58,860 nucleotides of DNA from Nonomuraea deserti (GCF_004348685.1 NZ_SMKO01000036.1:1-58860), one strand, 5' to 3'; shown: positions 25,834-35,290, counted from the stretch's first letter. Numbers and translations: made by a program. The notes: generated by a model from the letters alone, not told the origin.

Positions 25834-27801
25834 ATGGTTGCTGAGGGCGAGCTTGTCTGGGAGCCGAGTGAAGAGGTCGTAGCATCGGCCAGGCTGACCC
25901 GCTACCTGGAGTGGCTGGGGCGGCCCGCGGACTACGAGGACGCGTGGCGGTGGTCCGTCGACAACCCGGAGGAGTTCTGGACGTCGATCTGGGACTACTT
26001 CGACGTGATCGGCGAGCGGGGCGACGGGCCGGTGCTGTCCGGCGCGATGCCCGGCGTCACGTGGTTCGCCGGCAGCACGCTCAACTACGCCGAGAACGCG
26101 CTGCGCCCGCGCACCGAGGGCACCGCCCTGGTGTTCGTCTCGGAGGACGGCGCCCGCCAGGAGCTGACCCACGCCGAGCTGCGCGACGAGGTCGCCCGCG
26201 TGCGGACGGGGCTGCGCCGCCTGGGCGTCGGGCGCGGCGACCGGGTGGCCGCCTACGTGCCCAACATCCCGCAGGCCCTCATCGCCTTCCTGGCCACCGC
26301 CTCGCTGGGCGCCATCTGGTCGGCTGGCTCGCCCGACTTCGGCGTGCCGAGCGTCGTCGACCGGTTCACGCAGATCGAGCCCAAGGTGCTCATCGCGGTC
26401 GACGGCTACCACTACAACGGCAGGAGCTACGACCGCTCGGCGGCCGTCAACGAGATCGCCGCCGCGCTGCCCTCGTTGCGCGCGACCGTGTGGATCCCCT
26501 ACCTGACGGCGGCCGAGGAGGGCCGGGCGCCGCAGCACGCCGAGCCGGCGCCCGCCCACACCACGGAGCCGCCGCACGGCGAGGTGATCGGCTGGGAGGG
26601 GCTGCGGGCCGAGGAGGGCCCGCTGGAGTTCGAGCGGGTGCCCTTCGACCATCCGCTGTGGATCCTCTACTCCAGCGGCACGACCGGGCTGCCCAAACCG
26701 ATCGTGCACGGGCACGGCGGCGTGGTGCTGGAGCACCTCAAGTCGCTCACCTTCCACCAGGACATGGGTGAGGGCGACGTGTTCTTCTGGTACACCACCA
26801 CGGGCTGGATGATGTGGAACTACCTCATCGGCGCCCTGCTGGTGGGGGCCACGCCGGTGCTGTACGACGGCTCGGCCGCCTACCCGTCGGCGGCGGCGCT
26901 GTGGCGGATCGCCGACTCCGAGGACGTGACCTACTTCGGGGTCGGGGCGCCCTACATCATGGCCTCGCAGAAGGCCGGCATCCATCCGGAAGGGCTGGAG
27001 AAGCTGCGCGGCGTCGGCTCGACCGGGTCGCCGCTGCCGCCCGAGGGGTTCGCGTGGCTGGCCGCCGAGCTGCCCGGCATCCCGCTCGGGTCGTTCTCCG
27101 GCGGCACCGACGTGTGCACGGGCTTCGTCGGGGCCACCGTGCTCCACCCGGTCAGGGCCGGCATCATCCCGTGCCGGTCGCTGGGGGCGAAGGTGGAGTC
27201 GTACGACCCCGCGGGCAGGCCGGTCGTCGGCGAGGTGGGCGAGCTGGTGGTGACCCGGCCGATGCCGTCGATGCCGGTGAGGTTCTGGAACGACCCGTCG
27301 GGCGAGCGCTACTTCGGCAGCTACTTCGACGTCTACCCCGGCGTGTGGCGGCACGGCGACTGGATCAAGATCAACGAGGACGGCAGCTGCGTGATCTACG
27401 GCCGCTCCGACTCGACGCTCAACCGCGGCGGCGTCCGCATGGGCACCAGCGAGTTCTACCGGGTCGTCGAGCGGTTCGAGGAGATCGCCGACAGCCTCGT
27501 GATCGACACCGGGCAGCTCGGCCAGGAGGGGCGGCTGCTGCTGTACGTCACGCTCGCCGAAGGGGCCGAGCTCACCGAGCGGCTCCAGCGGGCCCTCTGC
27601 GACGCGCTGCGCACGGAGCTGTCGCCCCGCCACGTGCCCAACGAGATCCACGCCGTGCCGGGCATTCCGCGCACGCTGTCGGGGAAGAAGCTCGAGGTGC
27701 CCGTACGCAAGATCCTGCTCGGCACGCCCGTCGAGCAGGCGGCCAACCCCGACGCCATGGCCAACCCCGAGGTTCTGAGCCACTTCCGCGCCCTGGGGTG
27801 A
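25834..27801 (+). CDS. aacS: Acetoacetate-CoA ligase (acetoacetyl-CoA synthetase)
   Basis: A 655-residue member of the acyl-CoA synthetase superfamily, activating acetoacetate with ATP and CoA. It begins with the AacS-type N-terminal block (ARLTRYLEWLGR, FWTSIWDYFDV, MPGVTWFAGSTLNYAENAL) and has the AMP-binding loop LYSSGTTGLPKPIVHGHGG, TTTGWMMWN, GGTDVCTGF and the C-terminal catalytic Lys in TLSGKKLEVPV. This matches AacS rather than acetyl-CoA synthetase. The ATG at 25834 lies at normal distance from an AGG-containing ribosome site; the ATG at 25825 overlaps it. It uses ketone bodies or polyhydroxybutyrate breakdown products; it stands alone here. Confidence 0.92.
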   Translation: MVAEGELVWEPSEEVVASARLTRYLEWLGRPADYEDAWRWSVDNPEEFWTSIWDYFDVIGERGDGPVLSGAMPGVTWFAGSTLNYAENALRPRTEGTALVFVSEDGARQELTHAELRDEVARVRTGLRRLGVGRGDRVAAYVPNIPQALIAFLATASLGAIWSAGSPDFGVPSVVDRFTQIEPKVLIAVDGYHYNGRSYDRSAAVNEIAAALPSLRATVWIPYLTAAEEGRAPQHAEPAPAHTTEPPHGEVIGWEGLRAEEGPLEFERVPFDHPLWILYSSGTTGLPKPIVHGHGGVVLEHLKSLTFHQDMGEGDVFFWYTTTGWMMWNYLIGALLVGATPVLYDGSAAYPSAAALWRIADSEDVTYFGVGAPYIMASQKAGIHPEGLEKLRGVGSTGSPLPPEGFAWLAAELPGIPLGSFSGGTDVCTGFVGATVLHPVRAGIIPCRSLGAKVESYDPAGRPVVGEVGELVVTRPMPSMPVRFWNDPSGERYFGSYFDVYPGVWRHGDWIKINEDGSCVIYGRSDSTLNRGGVRMGTSEFYRVVERFEEIADSLVIDTGQLGQEGRLLLYVTLAEGAELTERLQRALCDALRTELSPRHVPNEIHAVPGIPRTLSGKKLEVPVRKILLGTPVEQAANPDAMANPEVLSHFRALG

Positions 27802-27806
27802 ATCTC

Positions 27807-27907
27807 TTAAAACGTGACAATCACAATGCCGCCATACCTTCCGCCAAGGCATTGACGCTCGCTGGACACAGCGCCTAGATTCCGGACAGCCACCCGTTAA
27901 AACGTTT
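27807..27907 (+). promoter_or_regulatory. Promoter and paired operator repeats of the rhamnose-type transporter operon
   Basis: TTGACG (27852-27857) and TAGATT (27876-27881) form a good housekeeping promoter with 18-bp spacing. The 9-mer TTAAAACGT occurs on both sides, at 27807-27815 and 27897-27905, 90 bp apart; the second copy is part of the palindrome AAACGTTT (27900-27907), which has the central CG usual in LacI-family operators. A repressor bound at both could loop the promoter. No LacI gene lies adjacent. Confidence 0.6.
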
Positions 27908-27923
27908 GTCGTCGGGAGGATGG

Positions 27924-29420
27924 ATGGCCGCTCCCCCCACGCTGGCGCTGGCGAACGTCAGCAAGTCGTTCGGCGCCGTGCGCGCGCTGCGCGACGTCTC
28001 GATCGAGTTGTTCGCCGGCGAGACGCACGGGCTCGCGGGGGAGAACGGCGCCGGCAAGTCCACCCTGGTCAAGACGCTCGCCGGGGTGCACCGCCCCGAC
28101 AGCGGCCAGGTGCTGCTCGGCGGCGAGCCGGTCGACTTCGCCGGACCGGCCGACGCCCAGCAGGCGGGCGTGGCCGTCATCTACCAGGAGCCGACCCTCT
28201 TCCCCGACCTGTCGGTGGCCGAGAACATCTTCATGGGCCGCCAGCCCCGGCGCGGCCTCGGCCGTATCGACCGCAAATCCATGCACGCGCGGACCAGGGA
28301 GCTGTTCGGGCGGCTCGGCGTGGCCCTCGACCCCGAGCAGCCCTCGCGCGGGCTGTCCATCGCCGACCAGCAGCTCGTCGAGATCGCCAAGGCGATCTCC
28401 AGGGACGCCCGCGTGCTGATCATGGACGAGCCGACGGCCGCGCTCTCCGGCCACGAGGTGACCCGGCTGTTCTCGGTCGCGGAGGCGCTGCGCGAGCAGG
28501 GCTGCGCCCTGCTGTTCATCTCCCACCGGCTGGACGAGATCTTCACCCTGTGCCAGCGGGTCACCACCCTGCGCGACGGCGCCTGGATCGCCAGCGAGCC
28601 CGTCGACGGGCTCACGCACGACGACCTCATCCGCCGCATGGTCGGCCGCGAGGTCGCCACGCTGTTCCCCAAGGAGGAGGCGGCCGTCGGCGAGGTCGCG
28701 CTGAAGGTCGAGCGGCTGACCCGCGAGGGCGTGTTCACCGACGTGTCCTTCGAGGTGCGCAGGGGCGAGATCGTCGCCCTGGCGGGGCTGGTCGGCGCCG
28801 GCCGCAGCGAGGTGGCCAGGGCCGTCTTCGGCATCGACCGCTGGGACGCCGGGTCCGTCACCGTGGACGGAGCCACCCTGCCCGCGGGCAGCCCCACGGC
28901 CGCCATGAACGCGGGACTGGCCCTGGTGCCCGAGGACCGCCGCCAGCAGGGGCTCGTCATGGACCTGTCGATCGAGCGCAACATCGGGCTGACCGGCCTG
29001 CGCGAGCTGCGCCGCGGCCCGACGATCTCCCGCAGGGCCGAGCGCGACCGGGCCAGGGACTGGGCGCTGCGGCTGCAGCTGAAGTTCGCCCGGCTGGCCG
29101 ACGGGGTGGGCGTGCTGTCCGGCGGCAACCAGCAGAAGGTGGTGCTGGCCAAGTGGCTGGCCACCGAGCCGTCCGTGCTCATCGTGGACGAGCCGACGCG
29201 CGGCATCGACGTCGGCACCAAGGCGGAGGTGCACCGGCTGCTGTCGGAGCTGGCCGGCCAGGGCATCGCCGTCCTCATGATCTCCTCCGAGCTGCCGGAG
29301 GTGCTCGGCATGGCCGACCGGGTGCTGGTCATGCACGAGGGCCGGCTGGCCGCCGAGATCCCCAGGGCCGAGGCGACCGAGGAGAGCGTGATGAGCGCCG
29401 CGACCGGGAGGGCCGCGTGA
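27924..29420 (+). CDS. Sugar ABC transporter ATP-binding protein (RbsA/RhaT type)
   Basis: A 498-residue fused double ATPase that powers sugar import. The first half has [12 protein letters not shown], the signature [13 protein letters not shown] and [11 protein letters not shown]; the second has [30 protein letters not shown] and [15 protein letters not shown]. Both Walker B glutamates are present. Gene order (ATPase, two permeases, binding protein) and the [21 protein letters not shown] segment fit rhamnose transporters. I chose the ATG at 27924, just after GGGAGG. The next gene overlaps by 4 bp. Rhamnose is the most likely substrate, by family resemblance only; no rhamnose catabolic enzymes are adjacent. 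Confidence 0.88.
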   Translation: MAAPPTLALANVSKSFGAVRALRDVSIELFAGETHGLAGENGAGKSTLVKTLAGVHRPDSGQVLLGGEPVDFAGPADAQQAGVAVIYQEPTLFPDLSVAENIFMGRQPRRGLGRIDRKSMHARTRELFGRLGVALDPEQPSRGLSIADQQLVEIAKAISRDARVLIMDEPTAALSGHEVTRLFSVAEALREQGCALLFISHRLDEIFTLCQRVTTLRDGAWIASEPVDGLTHDDLIRRMVGREVATLFPKEEAAVGEVALKVERLTREGVFTDVSFEVRRGEIVALAGLVGAGRSEVARAVFGIDRWDAGSVTVDGATLPAGSPTAAMNAGLALVPEDRRQQGLVMDLSIERNIGLTGLRELRRGPTISRRAERDRARDWALRLQLKFARLADGVGVLSGGNQQKVVLAKWLATEPSVLIVDEPTRGIDVGTKAEVHRLLSELAGQGIAVLMISSELPEVLGMADRVLVMHEGRLAAEIPRAEATEESVMSAATGRAA

Positions 29421-30460
29421 CCGGACCCACCACCACGGTGGCCGCGCCGCCCGAGCAGGCCCCCGGAGGGCGCAGCGCCAGAAGCCGGGTCGACCTGGTG
29501 TTCAGGGCCCGCGAGCTGAGCCTGGTCATCGCCCTGGTCCTGCTCATCGGCGCGACCGGCGCGGTCAACCCCAACTTCCTGTCCGGGCAGGGCATTGAGG
29601 ACATCCTGCTCAACACCGCGATCCTCGCGCTGCTGGCCGTCGGGCAGTCGGTCGTGGTCATCACCCGCAACCTCGACCTGTCCGTCGGCTCCGTGGTGGG
29701 GCTGGTCGCGTTCGTCACCGCCGACGTGCTCGCGAGCGGCTGGGGGCTGGTGCCCGGCGTCGTGTTCGGGGTCGCCATCGGTGCGGCCTGCGGCCTGCTC
29801 AACGGGCTCCTCGTCAGCTTCTGCCGGGTCCCGGCCCTGGTCGTGACGCTCGGCACGCTCTACGTGATCCAGGGGGTCGACCACTACATCGCGCACGGCC
29901 GCCAGATCAACGCCGTCGACCTGCCGCCCGCGCTGCTGTCGCTGGGCAACGGGTCGGTGCTGGGTGTGCCGTACCTGCCGCTGATCACGCTCGTGTGCAT
30001 GCTGCTGATCGGCTACTACCTGCGCTCCTACCCGAGCGGCCGGGAGTTCTACGCCATCGGCTCCAGCCCGGAGGCGGCCAGGCTGGCCGGCGTGCCGGTG
30101 CGCCGCCGCGTCCTGACCGCCTACCTCGTCAGCGGCTGCCTGGCCGGACTGGCGGGCGTGCTCTGGCTGGCCAGGTTCGGGACGGTCATCGGCGACTCGG
30201 CCAACGGCTGGGAGCTGATCGTGATCAGCGCGGTCGTGGTCGGCGGCGTCGCGATCACCGGCGGGGTGGGCAGCGTCTACGGGGCGGCCCTCGGCGCGCT
30301 GCTGCTCACCACGATCGGCAGCGCCCTGGTGGTGCTCCGCGTCAACCCGTTCTGGCAGCAGGCCATCACCGGCGCGCTGCTCCTGCTCGCCATCAGCGTC
30401 GACCGGGTGCTGGCCATGAGGGTGGCCCGCCTGCTCAGGAACAGGAGCCGTCATGGCTGA
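29417..30460 (+). CDS. Sugar ABC transporter permease (RhaP-like)
   Basis: A 347-residue permease with about eight to ten helices after a 35-residue polar N-terminus. The segments [33 protein letters not shown] and [19 protein letters not shown], and [17 protein letters not shown] near the end, are typical of RbsC-type permeases. The GTG overlaps the ATPase stop (GTGA), so translation is coupled. With the next gene it probably makes a heterodimeric channel. Confidence 0.88.
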   Translation: MTGPTTTVAAPPEQAPGGRSARSRVDLVFRARELSLVIALVLLIGATGAVNPNFLSGQGIEDILLNTAILALLAVGQSVVVITRNLDLSVGSVVGLVAFVTADVLASGWGLVPGVVFGVAIGAACGLLNGLLVSFCRVPALVVTLGTLYVIQGVDHYIAHGRQINAVDLPPALLSLGNGSVLGVPYLPLITLVCMLLIGYYLRSYPSGREFYAIGSSPEAARLAGVPVRRRVLTAYLVSGCLAGLAGVLWLARFGTVIGDSANGWELIVISAVVVGGVAITGGVGSVYGAALGALLLTTIGSALVVLRVNPFWQQAITGALLLLAISVDRVLAMRVARLLRNRSRHG

Positions 30461-30487
30461 CGAAGGGACCGCGGAGGTGGCGGGCTG

Positions 30488-31462
30488 ATGGGCGGCCTCT
30501 CTCTCATGGGCAGGGCCCTGCGGTGGGACGTCCTGGTGGCGTCGCTGCTGGTCGCCGTGTTCGTGGCGGGTTCCTTCACCACCCCTGGCTTCGCGACCAC
30601 CGGCAACCTGTCGTTCGCGCTGAGCGACCTGGGCGAGATCGCGCTCATCGCGCTGGCCATGACCCTGCTGGTGGTGGCCGCCGAGGTGGACCTGTCGGTC
30701 GCCTCCGTGCTCGGCCTGTCGAGCGCGCTCGTCGGCGCCATGTGGGAGGGCGGCATGGCCATCGAGACGATCATCCCGCTCGTGGTGCTCGTCGGCGCCG
30801 TCTGCGGGCTGGTCAACGGGCTGCTCGTGACCCGGCTCGGCCTGCCCTCGCTGGCTGTCACGATCGGCACGCTCGCCCTCTACCGTGGCCTGGCGTACGT
30901 GGTGCTCGGCGACAAGGCCATCGCCCAGTTCCCGCCCGGCTACGTCGCGCTGGCCGTGGACGACGTGCCCGGCACGCCGATCCCGTACCCGATCGCGCTG
31001 TTCATCCTGCTCGCCGTCATCGTCGGCGTGGTGCTGCACGCCACCGGCTTCGGCCGCTCCCTCTACGCCATCGGGGCGCAGGAGCAGGTCGCCTTCTTCG
31101 CCGGCATCCGGGTCAAGCGCATCAAGCTCCTGCTCTTCGTCGTCTCCGGCACGGTCGCGGCGTTCGCCGGGGTCATCTTCACCCTCAGGTACGGCTCCGC
31201 CCGCGCCGACAACGGCCTGGGCATCGAGCTCGCCGTCATCGCGGCCGTCCTGCTCGGCGGGGTCGACTTCGACGGCGGCAAGGGCACGCTGGGCGGGGTC
31301 ATCGCCGGCGTGCTGCTCATCGGGTTGCTCCGCAACCTGCTGATGCTCGGCGACGTGTCGACGGAGATCCAGTCGATCGTCACCGGGCTGCTCCTCATCG
31401 TGTCGGTGCTCACCCCGCGCCTCGTCTCCCTCATCAGGCCGGCCCTGAAAGGAACACCATGA
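30488..31462 (+). CDS. Sugar ABC transporter permease (RhaQ-like)
   Basis: A 324-residue RbsC-family permease with AAEVDLSVASVLGLSSALVG, LGLPSLAVTIGTLALYRG, AIGAQEQVAFFAGIRVKR and LGGVDFDGGKGTLGG. It is distinct in sequence from the previous gene, as in rhamnose transporters, which use two different permeases. It lies 27 bp after the first permease (GGAGG within the gap) and overlaps the binding-protein gene by 4 bp. Confidence 0.88.
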   Translation: MGGLSLMGRALRWDVLVASLLVAVFVAGSFTTPGFATTGNLSFALSDLGEIALIALAMTLLVVAAEVDLSVASVLGLSSALVGAMWEGGMAIETIIPLVVLVGAVCGLVNGLLVTRLGLPSLAVTIGTLALYRGLAYVVLGDKAIAQFPPGYVALAVDDVPGTPIPYPIALFILLAVIVGVVLHATGFGRSLYAIGAQEQVAFFAGIRVKRIKLLLFVVSGTVAAFAGVIFTLRYGSARADNGLGIELAVIAAVLLGGVDFDGGKGTLGGVIAGVLLIGLLRNLLMLGDVSTEIQSIVTGLLLIVSVLTPRLVSLIRPALKGTP

Positions 31463-32529
31463 CCCCGATGCGCCTCACCGCCGTCGCCACGCTGCTCGTC
31501 CTCGGCGTGGCGGCATGCGGCGGCACCACGAGATCGTCCGTCACCGCCGCTCCCCAGGAGGCGCCCGCCTCCTCGGCCGCTCCTTCGGCGAACCCCGACG
31601 CGCCGCTCAAGGAGGGCATCAAGCTGGCGTTCCTGCCGAAACAGATCAACAACCCGTACGAAGTGATCGTCGATGAGGCCGGGATCGAGGCGGCCAAGGA
31701 GTTCAAGGGCGAGGCCAAGGAGGTCGGCCCGTCCGACGCGTCGGCGTCGTCCCAGATCTCCTACATCAACACGCTGACCCAGCAGGGCCACGACGCGATC
31801 CTCATCGCCGCGAACGACGCCAACGCCGTCTGCGGCCCGCTCCAGCAGGCCCGCGCCAAGGGCATCAAGATCGTGTCGTACGACTCGGACGCGGCGCCGC
31901 AGTGCCGCGACCTGTTCATCAACCAGGCCAGCTCGGAAGAGGTCGGCCGCAGCCAGGTGCAGTTGCTCGCCGAGATGATCGACCACAAGGGCGAGATCGC
32001 CATCCTGTCGGCCACGGCCAACGCGACGAACCAGAACACCTGGATCAAGTTCATGAAGGAGGAACTGGCCAAGCCGGAGTACAAGGGCATGAAGCTGGTC
32101 AAGGTCGCCTACGGGGACGACGACGACCAGAAGTCCTTCACCGAGACGCAGGGCCTGCTGCAGGCCTATCCCGACCTGAAGGGCATCATCTCGCCCACCA
32201 CGGTCGGCGTCTCGGCCGCGGCCCGCTACATCTCGGGTTCGAAGTACAAGGGCAAGGTCGTGCTGACCGGCCTGGGCACGCCCAACCAGATGCGGCAGTT
32301 CGTCAAGGACAAGACCGTGGAGAAGTTCGCCCTGTGGAACCCGAAGGACCTGGGCTATCTGGCGTCGTACGCGGCGGCGGCGCTGGTGTCGGGGCAGATC
32401 ACCGGGGCCGAGGGGGAGACGTTCAAGGCGGGCAAGCTCGGGGAGCGCACGATCGGCGAGAACGGCGAGGTCATCCTCGGGCCGCCGTTCACCTTCGACG
32501 CCTCCAACATCGACCAGTTCGACTTCTGA
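31459..32529 (+). CDS. Sugar-binding lipoprotein of the rhamnose-type ABC importer
   Basis: A 356-residue binding protein anchored by the lipobox GVAAC (Cys about 20). After a Ser/Ala/Pro linker the two-lobed periplasmic-binding fold begins at IKLAFLPKQINNPYEVIVDEAG, with SYINTLTQQGHDAILIAAND and IISPTTVGVSAAARYI further on, as in RhaS-type proteins. It captures the sugar outside the cell for the two permeases. The start overlaps the permease stop by 4 bp, and a hairpin terminator follows 9 bases after the stop. Confidence 0.9.
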   Translation: MTPMRLTAVATLLVLGVAACGGTTRSSVTAAPQEAPASSAAPSANPDAPLKEGIKLAFLPKQINNPYEVIVDEAGIEAAKEFKGEAKEVGPSDASASSQISYINTLTQQGHDAILIAANDANAVCGPLQQARAKGIKIVSYDSDAAPQCRDLFINQASSEEVGRSQVQLLAEMIDHKGEIAILSATANATNQNTWIKFMKEELAKPEYKGMKLVKVAYGDDDDQKSFTETQGLLQAYPDLKGIISPTTVGVSAAARYISGSKYKGKVVLTGLGTPNQMRQFVKDKTVEKFALWNPKDLGYLASYAAAALVSGQITGAEGETFKAGKLGERTIGENGEVILGPPFTFDASNIDQFDF

Positions 32530-32538
32530 CGCGCGGTG

Positions 32539-32562
32539 GCGCGGCCCTGGTCCGGGCCGCGC
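32539..32562 (+). terminator. Terminator of the rhamnose-type transporter operon
   Basis: A perfect 9-bp stem (GCGCGGCCC with GGGCCGCGC) and 6-base loop directly after the binding-protein gene, without a T-run. It separates this operon from the HisD-like gene. Confidence 0.65.
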
Positions 32563-32676
32563 CCCGACTCGCATGCATCCGGATGCCGATTGGCGGACGC
32601 TCTGAGAACCGCCGTTTATTCTGCTGTTTTTCCTCGCGAGTGCCGTGACCGGCCGGGCGTTTGTCTTGGGTGCGCC

Positions 32677-32697
32677 TTGACAATGCATGCGCATGCA
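32677..32697 (+). promoter_or_regulatory. -35-like TTGACA adjoining a LacI-type palindrome
   Basis: TTGACA at 32677-32682 is followed by the perfect 14-bp palindrome TGCATGCGCATGCA at 32684-32697, in the leader of the HisD-like gene. The same 14-mer recurs at 35277-35290 upstream of the LacI gene. A related 12-bp palindrome, GCATCCGGATGC, lies upstream at 32575-32586. I see no good -10 box. The site is the likely target of the LacI protein encoded at 34119-35189. Confidence 0.7.
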
Positions 32698-32771
32698 AGG
32701 CACGCTTGAGCTCATTCTCGCGTCCTCTACGTGGGGCGTCAGTGACGAAGCGATCCCAAGGAGGAACGGAC

Positions 32772-34097
32772 GTGTCGGCTGTTCTGAAAAGCGCCGTGCC
32801 CACCACGACAGACCTGGCGGAGGTCGACGAGCAGGTACGCGAGACCGTGGCAGCGGTCATCGCCGACATCCGGAAGAACGGCGACGACGCGGTACGCCGT
32901 TATTCGGAGAAGTTCGACCAGTGGTCTCCCACATCCTTCCGGCTGTCGGCCGAGCACATCGAGGAGATCGTCGCCGGCATCGACCCCCAGGTGATCGAGG
33001 ACATCGCGTTCGTTCAGGCGCAGGTGCGCGGCTTCGCCGAGAGACAGCGGGAGTCGATCACGGATTTCGAGGTCGAGACGCTCCCGGGAGTGCACCTCGG
33101 GCAGAAGAACATCCCGATCAGCGCGTCCGGCGCGTACGTGCCCGGCGGGCGGTATCCGCTCGTCGCATCCGCCCACATGACGATTGTCACGGCCAAGGTC
33201 GCGGGCGTGCCACGGGTCGTGGCGTGCACCCCGCCGATCCGGGGCGAGATCCCGGCGGCGACCGTCGCGGCCATGTCGCTGGCCGGCGCCGACGAGATCT
33301 ACCTCCTCGGAGGCGTCCAGGCCGTCGCGGCCCTGGCCATGGGCACTGAGACGATCGGCCGGGTCGACATGATCGCCGGCCCGGGCAACGCGTACGTGGC
33401 CGAGGCCAAGCGCCAGCTCTTCGGAGCCGTGGGCATCGACCTGATCGCCGGGCCGACAGAGATCCTTGTCATCGCCGATGAGTTCGCCGATCCGGTGACG
33501 GTCGCGGTCGACCTGCTCAGTCAGGCCGAGCACGGCCCCGACTCGCCGGCGGTGCTCGTCACCACATCCGAGTCCCTGGGCCGCCAGGTGATCGACACGA
33601 TCGAGCGCATCCTGCCGGAGATGCCGACCAGAGACTTCGCCGGGCCCGCGTGGCGCGACCACGGCCAGGTGATCGTGGCAGCTGACATGGACGAGGCGTG
33701 GGCGATCGCCGACTCGTTCGCTTCCGAGCACGTGCAGGTGCTGACGGCCGCTCCCCGTGAGGCACTAACCCGCCTGCGCAACTACGGTGCGTTGTTCCTG
33801 GGCCAGGGCACGTGCGTCTCCTACGGCGACAAGGTGATCGGCACCAACCACGTCCTGCCGACCCGTGGCGCAGCGAATTACACGGGCGGCCTGTGGGTGG
33901 GCAAATATCTCAAGACCGTCACCTACCAGGAGGTCGTCGACCCCTCCACCAGCGCGGAGCTGGGTCGGATCTGTGGCCGGGCGTCGCGGGTGGAGCTGTT
34001 CGAGGGGCACGCCCGATCCGGCGACATCCGCGCCGCCGTACAGGACGGCACGCCGGGTTGGCTCAGCGACCTCGGCCTGCGGGCGGCGGGTAGGTGA
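32772..34097 (+). CDS. HisD-family dehydrogenase, sulfopropanediol-dehydrogenase-like
   Basis: A 441-residue NAD-dependent dehydrogenase of the histidinol dehydrogenase family. PISASGAYVPGGRYPLVASA, TIVTAKVAGVPRVVACTPP and AGPGNAYVAEAKRQL resemble the non-histidine branch often annotated as sulfopropanediol 3-dehydrogenase (HpsN). Family catalytic and zinc positions appear kept: Gln and His in SQAEHGPDSP, Glu-His in ASEHVQV, Asp and His in YGDKVIGTNHVLPT, and the late His in FEGHARSGD. It probably oxidises an alcohol to an acid in two steps, but the substrate is not shown. The GTG has AAGGAGG upstream. It converges on the LacI gene and shares its operator motif. Confidence 0.85.
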   Translation: MSAVLKSAVPTTTDLAEVDEQVRETVAAVIADIRKNGDDAVRRYSEKFDQWSPTSFRLSAEHIEEIVAGIDPQVIEDIAFVQAQVRGFAERQRESITDFEVETLPGVHLGQKNIPISASGAYVPGGRYPLVASAHMTIVTAKVAGVPRVVACTPPIRGEIPAATVAAMSLAGADEIYLLGGVQAVAALAMGTETIGRVDMIAGPGNAYVAEAKRQLFGAVGIDLIAGPTEILVIADEFADPVTVAVDLLSQAEHGPDSPAVLVTTSESLGRQVIDTIERILPEMPTRDFAGPAWRDHGQVIVAADMDEAWAIADSFASEHVQVLTAAPREALTRLRNYGALFLGQGTCVSYGDKVIGTNHVLPTRGAANYTGGLWVGKYLKTVTYQEVVDPSTSAELGRICGRASRVELFEGHARSGDIRAAVQDGTPGWLSDLGLRAAGR

Positions 34098-34112
34098 CGA
34101 CCCGTGTGGCCC

Positions 34113-34127
34113 GCCGGCTCAGCCGGC
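34113..34127. terminator. Small bidirectional hairpin between convergent genes
   Basis: GCCGGC-TCA-GCCGGC forms a 6-bp stem whose loop is the stop codon of the minus-strand LacI gene. It lies 16 bp after the HisD-like stop. It may help end both transcripts. Confidence 0.4.
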
Positions 34128-35189
34128 CCGCACCGGGGCGTCGGTCGAGCGGATGACCAGCTGCGGTGGCACCACCACCCGCCGTAGTTCCTCGTCGCCG
34201 CCTTCGACGCGGGAGACGAGGAGCTCGGCGGCCGTGCGCGCCATAGTGTCGATGTTCTGGTGGACGGTGGTGAGGTCGATGATCTCCCACGACGACATGT
34301 CCATGTCGTCGTAACCGATGACGGTGAGGTCGCGCGGCACGTCGACGCCGCGCGCCTTCGCGGCGTTGAGCGCGCCGATCGCGAGGACGTCGTTGGCGCA
34401 GAACACGGCGGTCGGCGTGGGCGGTGAGTCCAGGATCTCCGCCAGGGCCGAGTGGCCGGCCACATGGGTGTACGGCACCTCGCGGCAGGCGGCTGGATGA
34501 AGCGCGACACCCGCCTCCGCGAGGGCGTCGTGGAACCCTCGCGCGCGATCACGCCCGGTGCTCGTGTCGGCCGGGCCGAAGATGGCGCCGATGCGGCGAT
34601 GGCCCAGCTCAACCAGGCGTTCGGCGACCATGCGCGAGCCGCGGATGTTGTCGGAGACGCAGGCGTCCACGTCGGGATGCGCGGTTTCGCGGTTGAGCAG
34701 CACAGTGGGGATCCCGCGCTCGCGCAGCTCTCGTGGGAGGGAGGAGTGCAAGGTGAGTGACGTCAGTGCGACTCCGTCGATGCCGCCCGACGAAAGCCGG
34801 GCGAGCAGGGTGGCGTCGTCGGCCTCGCGGAAGAGCGTCACCTGGAACCCGGCCTCCGCCAGCCGTTGCTCGAAGGCCGTCAGAACGCCGAGATAGAAGA
34901 AGTTGCGCAGGTCGGCCACCACCAGGCCGATGCGGTGGGTGCGCCGGGTCGCGAGGCTGCGCCCCGCGTCTCTCGGCACGTAACCGAGACGCTCGGCGGC
35001 GGCCAGAACCCGCGACCGGGTCTCTTCGGAGACGCTGCCGCCGCGCAGCGCCCGCGACACGGTCGGCTGAGCCACCCCGGCCAGGGCGGCGACGTCGTAG
35101 CTGGTGACAGGTCTCGCTCGCTGCGATGCGGGGCCGCCGGTCCTGCCGTTGGCGGCCCGCCGATCACCAGGTGCCGGCGACTGCGCCAT
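34119..35189 (-). CDS. LacI-family transcriptional regulator
   Basis: A 356-residue repressor. The N-terminal helix-turn-helix and hinge (about 32-85) have VTSYDVAALAGVAQPTVSRALRGG, preceded by a 30-residue Arg/Pro-rich tail. The effector domain has IGLVVADLRNFFYLGVLTAFE, VALTSLTLHSS and TVIGYDDMDMS. Identical 14-bp palindromes lie upstream of this gene and of the convergent HisD-like gene, so it probably controls both and itself. The ATG at 35189 is preceded by GAAGGGGG. The ligand may be the substrate of the HisD-like enzyme, or of the importer divergent from it. Confidence 0.9.
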   Translation of the reverse strand: MAQSPAPGDRRAANGRTGGPASQRARPVTSYDVAALAGVAQPTVSRALRGGSVSEETRSRVLAAAERLGYVPRDAGRSLATRRTHRIGLVVADLRNFFYLGVLTAFEQRLAEAGFQVTLFREADDATLLARLSSGGIDGVALTSLTLHSSLPRELRERGIPTVLLNRETAHPDVDACVSDNIRGSRMVAERLVELGHRRIGAIFGPADTSTGRDRARGFHDALAEAGVALHPAACREVPYTHVAGHSALAEILDSPPTPTAVFCANDVLAIGALNAAKARGVDVPRDLTVIGYDDMDMSSWEIIDLTTVHQNIDTMARTAAELLVSRVEGGDEELRRVVVPPQLVIRSTDAPVRAG

Positions 35190-35276
35190 GACGCCCCCTT
35201 CTCGGTGCACCCCGGCGGGCCGTTGGCACACCCTGCGATAGGTCCTCAGCGCGCTCATGATAGCCCAGGGCATCAT

Positions 35277-35290
35277 TGCATGCGCATGCA
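35277..35290. promoter_or_regulatory. LacI-type palindrome upstream of the LacI gene
   Basis: The perfect palindrome TGCATGCGCATGCA, identical to the one at 32684-32697, about 88 bp upstream of the regulator start. It is probably an autoregulatory operator. It also lies in the 596-bp gap before the binding-protein gene at 35786. Confidence 0.7.

Noticed and set aside
28181..31039. A 952-residue minus-strand frame across the rhamnose-type transporter genes.
   Set aside because: It spans three well-supported genes on the other strand and has a His/Gln/Asp-rich shadow composition.
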